Shown here piece after piece: positions 58,690 to 64,000 of a stretch of DNA of 64,000 nucleotides; position 1 is the first letter of the stretch; every line of letters starts with the position of its first letter. A program made the position numbers and the translations under genes. The stretch lies in contig CAYZGO010000006.1 in NCBI GenBank assembly GCA_964478075.1, positions 71,944-135,943 of the forward strand, written 5' to 3'. The DNA is from DAOUEX01 sp034430235. Lineage in GTDB: Bacteria; Chloroflexota; Anaerolineae; UBA2200. The notes below the pieces were generated by a model. The model was not told where the DNA came from. It worked only from the letters and a program-made list of their open reading frames with translations, and ran no database searches.

Positions 58690-58800
58690 TCATACGCCCA
58701 TAAAGGGCTAGACTACGAACTCTCGTGCAATACACAGCTCCGTAGTCTAGGGGCTTGTCCCCGTTCGTGCTCTGCATGCCCGGCGGGCGACCGCCTGACG
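58690..58800. repeat. Dispersed repeat-family member
   Basis: AGGGCTAGACTACGAACT, GTAGTCTAGGGGCTTG and TTCGTGCTCTGCATGCCC, as at 59325-59700, 42440 and 50200. Confidence 0.7.
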
Positions 58801-58811
58801 GGGTCCCCGTT

Positions 58812-59300
58812 CTACCACGGGAGAGGGTCCAACAAACGACCCCACCCGTAGGCTTCGCTCGACTCCACCAGACCCTTGCGCACCGGATTGTCGATGATCT
58901 ACTCTGCAATAGCCCGCAGAGTCTCTGAGCGCCGTACAAGATGATCATAGCTGCGAGGCTGCCAAAGTTTGCCCCCCCAGCCCTGTGCCCAACTCACCCG
59001 CGTGGACTTGCCCTTGAACTGATCTACAAACGTGAGCATTGAGCGCCCAGCTTCCTTCGGTCCAATCAGCACGTGCAGATGATCGGGCATGAGACAATAA
59101 GCATACAGCTCCATACCCAGTCGTAGCCGCTCTGCGAGCAAGGTCACAAGTATGGCCTCATTAAGCTCAGCAATGACAAAGGGAACGCACCGCTTGTAGG
59201 CACGCATGGTAAAGAACCCGACGTTGCCCACAATGGCATATTGCTCGGCAGATAGCCGCTCATTCCTGGCAGGCACGTAGGGATGCGTGGATCGTGTCAT
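58812..59300 (-). pseudogene. IS200/RAYT-like transposase with one internal stop
   Basis: Different subfamily from the copies at 42-52 kb: AYCLMPDHLHVLIGPKEAGR carries an intact HLH (HUH) motif and KLWQPRSYDHLVRR the Tyr-Asp-His block. The frame stops at TAG 58899 (LRAIAE*) but continues in the same frame with IIDNPVRKGLVESSEAYGWG to TAG 58812, so a single nonsense change (probably a former Tyr codon) truncates it. It splits the dehydratase genes. Confidence 0.85.
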
Positions 59301-59718
59301 GATTCCTCACATTTCTACAAGACGCCCATAAAGGGCTAGACTACAGAAACCGACCAACGCGCAACGCCGTAGCCTAGGGGCTTGCCGTTCGTCCCGCTTG
59401 GCGGGGTGCCCCTCCATACTACAAATTCCCCTGCAACGCCCCAACCGTAGTCTAGGGACTTGTCCCCGTTCTTGTCCCCGTCCACCCTCCCTCGTCCGTT
59501 GTAGACGAGTACAACACAGACGCCCATGAAGGGCTAGACTACGAACTGACCAACGCACAACGCCCTGCTCCAGGGGCTTGCCGTTCGCCCCGCTCGTCTC
59601 GTCATAGATCTTGACCGCCCGGTCAAAACGCCCACCCCGTCAAGCGGGACGAACCGCAAGGGGCTAGACTACAGGAACCGTCCAATATCAGCAACGTAGT
59701 ACCAAATACGTATCAGCC
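59301..59718. other. Gene-free cluster of dispersed repeats
   Basis: At least three partial copies of the GGGCTAGACTAC / GTAGTCTAGG(G)ACTTG family in tandem (59325-59410, 59445-59480, 59525-59680). No gene supported. Confidence 0.7.
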
Positions 59719-60834
59719 CTAGACAACATCATCCAGCATCTCGATAAAGGCCTGGATGCGGGTGCGCAACTGTCCGCCAGGTACTGTTACTTCCGTTTCT
59801 ATCAGCAAGTGTGGCACGTTCGCATCATTGAGTGCCTTGCAGAGCATCACATAGTCGAAGGCATGTGGATCGCAGAACTTTGGCAGTACGAATACCACGC
59901 CTTGCGCCTCGGTGGCGCTCAGCGAACCAAACACGCGCTCAGCGCGCAGATCGGCAGTGCTGTGCTTGGCAGGGCAGGTAGCACGGCGCAGATAACGGTC
60001 TACCAGTGCCTCGAACGGCTCTCCCGTTTCGTCAACAAGCGCATCAAAATAACGGCTGCCTGTGCACAAATCGTCACCAGCCACCCGTCCGCCCAGTTCA
60101 TTAATCAGTTGCAGTATGATAGGGTCATCGAGAACAGCACCGACCAGAATGACTGCCGGCCCTTTGCGCCTGGCGTTCGGCTCCCCTTCCGTGTCGCACA
60201 GCAACGACTCCAGCAAGGCGATGTGCTCCTCCACAGGCATCAGCATGCCTGCCACGGTGAGCGACCACAGTCGTTCAGCAGTAAAACGCCTGCGGTGCTC
60301 GTAGAGCGCTGACAGCAGGCGTCGCTGCTCGTTGTAGACGGCGATGCTGGCGCACAATGCGTCATCTGTCACCGCCGAATCAAACTCTGACTCCAGAGCA
60401 GCCGCTAGGTAGCGCAACTCCGCCACGTAATATGCCCGGGCGCTGGGGCTGCTCAGCACAGTGGGCAGGGAAAACGTGACAACCTTGAACCGTGGCTCAG
60501 CCATGCGCCAGATGTCCGCCACACATTGCATCGTGTCACAGGTGTGTGGAAAGAGTACACCATCGAGGAAATCGAGCTGCGCGCCCAACATCCGCTCAGT
60601 CACCGCACGGGCCAGGGCGCAGGCAAAGGAGGGCAGGTGCGCGTTCGCCAGAGCCACAGGCCCAGACAACTGCATCAGCCGTACTGGCGCAAAGCCCGCG
60701 GCGTGCAGCACTTCCAGCGGCGCATACGTGCACAGATAGCCAAAGGCGCGGCGGTCAGGATAGCGCACCTTCCAGTCAGCATAGGGATGCGCAACGAAAT
60801 CCATCAGATACTGAGCATCCTGGTTGTCAACCAC
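59719..60834 (-). CDS. 2-Hydroxyacyl-CoA dehydratase family subunit
   Basis: 371 residues, GTG start behind AAGGAAC. Conserved cysteines in FPHTCDTMQCVADIW, DDLCTGSRYF, RATCPAKHS and LPKFCDPHAF; same fold as the 402-residue neighbour with low sequence similarity, so it is probably the other half of a heterodimer. A transposase and repeats now separate it from the activator gene. Confidence 0.88.
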   Translation of the reverse strand: MVDNQDAQYLMDFVAHPYADWKVRYPDRRAFGYLCTYAPLEVLHAAGFAPVRLMQLSGPVALANAHLPSFACALARAVTERMLGAQLDFLDGVLFPHTCDTMQCVADIWRMAEPRFKVVTFSLPTVLSSPSARAYYVAELRYLAAALESEFDSAVTDDALCASIAVYNEQRRLLSALYEHRRRFTAERLWSLTVAGMLMPVEEHIALLESLLCDTEGEPNARRKGPAVILVGAVLDDPIILQLINELGGRVAGDDLCTGSRYFDALVDETGEPFEALVDRYLRRATCPAKHSTADLRAERVFGSLSATEAQGVVFVLPKFCDPHAFDYVMLCKALNDANVPHLLIETEVTVPGGQLRTRIQAFIEMLDDVV

Positions 60835-60958
60835 GCGTTCCTTCTGTTCGAGTCCTTGTCAAAGTAGCACGTTTATAGTGGCGACTTTGGTCGGTTTTCC
60901 TACTCGGCTAGCGGCCGAAGTCGATACCACAATCCATCAATTCAAGCTTGACGGAGCA

Positions 60959-62038
60959 CTAGAGCAATCTAAGCACCTCCCCTGCCTTGGGCGGACAGCC
61001 GCGTGCTATGGGCAACCCATGCTCCTCAGCAAATTCCCGCGCGCAGTCGCCCAGACAGATGACTTTGCCGTGCCCCAACGGCAATTCGCTGGCATGGCCC
61101 ATCACGATATCCAGACGTCGCCACACTCCGCGATACTGGAACTTGAGCCGACGCCACGTACTGCGCTTGACAGCCTTAAAGGCGTAGTACAACGTCCAGT
61201 TGCAGCCGCTGCAGGAGTCATTGACGTGTTCGTACACATTCTTGTACACGAAATAGCCCTTGTAGTCAAAAGCAAAGGGACGCCTGGCCTCTGCGATGCT
61301 CAGGCCGACCGTCTCCACCTCTGGCAAGAGTGGAATGTGCGGCGCGTGTTGCGGGGCAAAGCCCATCAACTGTCGGCACACATTGTCCACTTCGCCCAGG
61401 TCTGTGCCTGCTACCAGCACGTTCATCTCCAGCGGCCGCCCGTAGCGCCACGGGCCATCGCCCTCCAGGGCCACGATGCCATCCACGATGGTCAGGGCTG
61501 GTTGTACTACTTCACCCAGAGCACGAATGCACTCATCTAATCCCGTACGATGAAAGCGCCGCTTGTCGGCAGGTGCAAGCAGCCCCTTCTGGTTCTTCAT
61601 GCCCAACGTCACACCAGGCTGGATGTGCGTCTTCATCTTGGCAATGTTGATGTATTCGTGCGTGCGCAAGTAGGTGGGCAGTTTGAGCCGGCCATAGGGC
61701 CATGCGACATCAAAGCGCTCCGTCCGGTCGAGGTTCACCAGCCTAGCACCAGAGCGCTCTGCTAAAGCAGTGTAGCCGTTCTTGCGCAGGGCAATGTCAG
61801 CGTCACGGCCAACAGTGCAGCCCTCGCCAATAACCACTGTCCTCCCTGGGAATACCTTCAGGAAAGCACCAACCACGGCAGGATCAGTGTACAGGCCCTG
61901 CCCACGCGGTCCTGAGTCAGGCACGTTGGGTTTGATGAAAAGCGCTTCTCGACGCGGTTCGTAGCCGATGAGACCCATCAACTCAGCCATACTGTTGTCT
62001 ACGGTACTGAGCGTGGCACGTACGATACCGACCGTCAT
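60959..62038 (-). CDS. DUF362-domain protein
   Basis: 359 residues. The DUF362 core includes LFIKPNVPDSGPRGQGLYTD, NIAKMKTHIQPGVTLGMKNQ and the KGL motif. A C-terminal part with YVHVNDSCSGCNW-like cysteines (VNDSCSGCNWTLYYAF) may hold a metal site; a full ferredoxin domain is absent. Family members are uncharacterised and often redox-linked. Overlaps the MBL gene upstream by 4 nt. Confidence 0.87.
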   Translation of the reverse strand: MTVGIVRATLSTVDNSMAELMGLIGYEPRREALFIKPNVPDSGPRGQGLYTDPAVVGAFLKVFPGRTVVIGEGCTVGRDADIALRKNGYTALAERSGARLVNLDRTERFDVAWPYGRLKLPTYLRTHEYINIAKMKTHIQPGVTLGMKNQKGLLAPADKRRFHRTGLDECIRALGEVVQPALTIVDGIVALEGDGPWRYGRPLEMNVLVAGTDLGEVDNVCRQLMGFAPQHAPHIPLLPEVETVGLSIAEARRPFAFDYKGYFVYKNVYEHVNDSCSGCNWTLYYAFKAVKRSTWRRLKFQYRGVWRRLDIVMGHASELPLGHGKVICLGDCAREFAEEHGLPIARGCPPKAGEVLRLL

Positions 62039-62862
62039 TCGCCCCTGCTTTCTGTGGCTGATGGCCCCCGCAAATAGGCCCTGACGAGATGCCCCCCATT
62101 GAAGTGCCAGAGTGTGAGGTAAGTGATACGCGTTTCGCGCCCCAGGAGTCGCTTAGTGATAGCACGGACACTGAGGCCCATGTCATGCAGGCGGCGCACT
62201 GCCGCCCCCATTTCTTCCAGGCGAGCGATTTTGCGCTGGATGTCAGCGACAGGATTGGCACGTATCGTGCCACTGCCAGGGAACAGCCAGGTCAAACGAA
62301 GAGCCGACAGTTTTTTGAGTGAGGCAATGATGGCATATACGTCATAGTCGGCTCTTGCGGCGCGATCCTGACCACCAATGTACGCATCACCTGAAAAGAG
62401 CCAGCCGCGCTGCGGCTCGTAGAGACAGATGTGGTCTGCGCTATGCCCAGGAGTGTGGATAACCTGAAAACGGTAACGCGCCGTCTTTACCCACTCGTCG
62501 ACCGGCTTCCCGCGCGAGGGCCGAGGCCATCCCCAGAATAATCTGCGATAGAGTTGCAGGTATTGTAACCTGGGATTGGCCAAAATGGGTAAAGCCAATG
62601 GATGCGCCAGAATGGGGACACCTCGTACTTGTTGCAGCAGAGCGTTGCCGCCAATGTGATCCTCGTGGCTGTGGGTATTGACGATTTGGTCCACGGGGAA
62701 CGAGGCCACAGCCTTTAGTAATTCCGGGGCGGTGAAAGCGCAGCCAGTGTCAACAAGCAGGCCGTCCACCCAATAAGCCGCTGTGTGGTAGAAAACGCGC
62801 CCCATAATGACACGGGCCGCGCGGAACTTGACTACTGCGTTGTGTTCTTCAACTTCCAACAT
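62035..62862 (-). CDS. MBL-fold metallo-hydrolase
   Basis: ATG 62862 behind AAGGA is preferred to the longer frame that starts in repeat-like DNA. 275 residues. The motif VNTHSHEDHIGGN (HxHxDH), HTPGHSADHICLYEPQRGWL with GDAYIGG, and LFPGSG follow the glyoxalase II/lactamase fold. The C-terminal third is helical (KIARLEEMGAAVRRLHDMGL). Starts the operon with DUF362. Confidence 0.87.
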   Translation of the reverse strand: MLEVEEHNAVVKFRAARVIMGRVFYHTAAYWVDGLLVDTGCAFTAPELLKAVASFPVDQIVNTHSHEDHIGGNALLQQVRGVPILAHPLALPILANPRLQYLQLYRRLFWGWPRPSRGKPVDEWVKTARYRFQVIHTPGHSADHICLYEPQRGWLFSGDAYIGGQDRAARADYDVYAIIASLKKLSALRLTWLFPGSGTIRANPVADIQRKIARLEEMGAAVRRLHDMGLSVRAITKRLLGRETRITYLTLWHFNGGHLVRAYLRGPSATESRGE

Positions 62863-63034
62863 GCATGGAGTCCTTCGCGCAGAGGAGTGAGTCCTACCTG
62901 TCGAATAGCAGGCCACGCTCCTCGCGCCATGTCTTTGGCGCAGACCAAGGGCAGCATCCACAGAGCAAGCGGAGTGGGCACGCCTGGCAATGCGGCGGCG
63001 TGGGAGCGGGCCCTACTGACTTTGCGGAAAAGAT

Positions 63035-63466
63035 CTAGTGGCTTGATGGGGCTGCTGCCGCGCACAGGACATCATATACCTCAGGCAGCAAACGGGTTGG
63101 GCGCATGGTACGCAGGTTGACAAAGACTTGTACTGTGCGTCCATCGGCAAGCAGGCGTCCATCCTCATCATTCAGGATCTCGTAGGCAAAGGCGAAACTC
63201 GAACGGCGGACGTCTTCCACCCAGGCGCGGATGACAAGCAAGTCATCAAAGCGAGCCGGAGCGTGGTAATGGCACAAGGCCTCGACGATGACTAGTCCTG
63301 AATCAGAACGCTCCCAATAGTCACGGTCGAGGCCCAGAGCGCGGAAGTAATTGACGCGCCCCACTTCCATATAGACAAAGTGATTGGCGTAGTAAACCAC
63401 GCCTTCAGCATCCGTCTCGGCGTACCGTACACGGACTTGAGACTCGACCACACGTGGTGTTTTCAC
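63035..63466 (-). CDS. Acyl-CoA thioesterase (4HBT/YbgC type)
   Basis: 143 residues, GTG start behind GAGGG. Hot-dog fold with VRYAETDAEGVVYYANHFVY (Asp and active region) followed by MEVGRVNYFRALGLD. Hydrolyses acyl- or hydroxybenzoyl-CoA; context of acyl-CoA enzymes fits. Confidence 0.92.
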   Translation of the reverse strand: MKTPRVVESQVRVRYAETDAEGVVYYANHFVYMEVGRVNYFRALGLDRDYWERSDSGLVIVEALCHYHAPARFDDLLVIRAWVEDVRRSSFAFAYEILNDEDGRLLADGRTVQVFVNLRTMRPTRLLPEVYDVLCAAAAPSSH

Positions 63467-63484
63467 GCCACCCTCGCCAGTGTG

Positions 63485-63653
63485 TTGGTCGTATCAAAGA
63501 AAGCTCAAATCCTCTGACTGTCTAACTGGTATGCACAGATTGGGCCAGCTCAGCTAGACCCCCACAGATTGCGTCGGATCACGGTTCTTTGACCAGATAT
63601 AGACGCGATCTCAGCTAGCATACCGTTCTACATACGACCAAGACAGTCAGAGG
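63485..63653. repeat. Interleaved inverted repeats between etfA and thioesterase
   Basis: TTGGTCGTAT (63485-63494) pairs with ATACGACCAA (63632-63641); CCTCTGACTGTCT (63511-63523) pairs with AGACAGTCAGAGG (63641-63653). The arms interleave (1-2-1'-2'), so they cannot form one nested hairpin. Confidence 0.8.
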
Positions 63654-63662
63654 GCAGAGTAT

Positions 63663-64000
63663 CTATAGCTTACTGCCTGCTCCTACGGCTTTCAGTTGCT
63701 TGATGACCTCTGGAATCACCTTGTACAGATCACCGACGATGCCTACATCTGCGATCTGAAAAATCGGCGCACCAGGGTCTTTGTTAATGGCCACGATGAA
63801 CTTTGACTCTTTCATACCAGCCTGATGCTGAATAGCTCCAGAGATACCACAAGCGACGTACAGGTCAGGACGCACGGTCTTGCCCGTCTGCCCCACCTGG
63901 TGATCGTGGTCAATCCAGGCGGCGTCCACAACGGCGCGCGAAGCACCGACCTCGCCGCCCAGGGCCTCTGCCAGTTGTTCGATGACTTTGAACCCCTCAG
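63663..64000 (-). CDS. etfA: Electron transfer flavoprotein alpha subunit (5' end outside window)
   Basis: The last ~112 residues are present, open to the window edge. The FAD-binding C-terminal domain is unmistakable: SRAVVDAAWIDHDHQVGQTG, then LYVACGISGAIQHQAGMKES and IVAINKDPGAPIFQIADVGI. Accepts electrons from acyl-CoA dehydrogenases; first of the catabolic set on this strand. Confidence 0.95.
   Translation of the reverse strand, partial: EGFKVIEQLAEALGGEVGASRAVVDAAWIDHDHQVGQTGKTVRPDLYVACGISGAIQHQAGMKESKFIVAINKDPGAPIFQIADVGIVGDLYKVIPEVIKQLKAVGAGSKL

Overview
The window looks like a chromosomal stretch of a Chloroflexota bacterium, probably Anaerolineae-like. This rests on a DUF5667/DUF5666 protein next to an ECF sigma factor, surface proteins with proline/threonine linkers and a C-terminal YLPIIF tail, a YfhO giant, a dodecin, a fused ECF-transporter ATPase and abundant dispersed hairpin repeats. 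Most genes are on the minus strand. There is no rRNA and no CRISPR array. Three intact tRNAs were read directly: Ser-CGA, Asp-GTC and Glu-CTC.

Layout. 1-3 kb: ECF sigma factor operon with two DUF5666-type proteins. 3-9.4 kb: dodecin, membrane protein, PAP2 phosphatase, M20 peptidase, and a DNRLRE surface protein whose gene contains a 1.2-kb near-identical internal duplication. 10-13.7 kb: tRNA-Ser and a complete ECF transporter (S component, double ATPase, EcfT). 13.7-22.3 kb: housekeeping and small-molecule genes (HAD, MBL hydrolases, CoA-binding protein, radical SAM, Mrp, PadR, DUF389), with a 40-codon membrane peptide and a His-rich small gene lacking a normal start. 22.4-29.7 kb: a decayed defence island with an Mrr remnant, a 1671-residue nuclease-STAND-type ATPase with its own promoter, a tRNA-Asp 3' fragment, two PglZ-like tail remnants and a DUF5674 cassette, next to tRNA-Asp. 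29.7-36.5 kb: core genes (CPBP protease, scpB, amaP, YfhO protein, miaA, yraN). 36.7-39.8 kb: tRNA-Glu, a yybP-ykoY Mn2+ riboswitch, a leader peptide and a P-type ATPase. 40-52.6 kb: a second mobile/defence region with an integrase remnant, RAYT-type transposase copies, a 106-bp palindromic element, a DUF262-HNH-AlbA_2 gene, a 141-residue gene, a type IIG restriction-modification enzyme and an ABC-2 exporter. 52.8-64 kb: a sortilin/BNR-like propeller protein, then a catabolic cluster: acyl-CoA ligase, 2-hydroxyacyl-CoA dehydratase activator and two dehydratase-like subunits, DUF362 protein, MBL hydrolase, thioesterase and the end of etfA.

The most notable observations are four. (1) The large nuclease-STAND gene has an operator-like inverted repeat around its -10 box. 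(2) A 106-bp palindromic element (18-bp terminal repeats) lies in frame inside three RAYT genes; two of its four copies abut the same outward promoter (TTGCGW-17-TATAAT), placing that promoter upstream of the restriction-modification operon and the ABC exporter operon. (3) The DUF262-HNH-AlbA_2 gene forms an operon with a type IIG enzyme. (4) A Mn2+ riboswitch controls the P-type ATPase. All statements come from reading the sequence by eye; no searches or computations were run.
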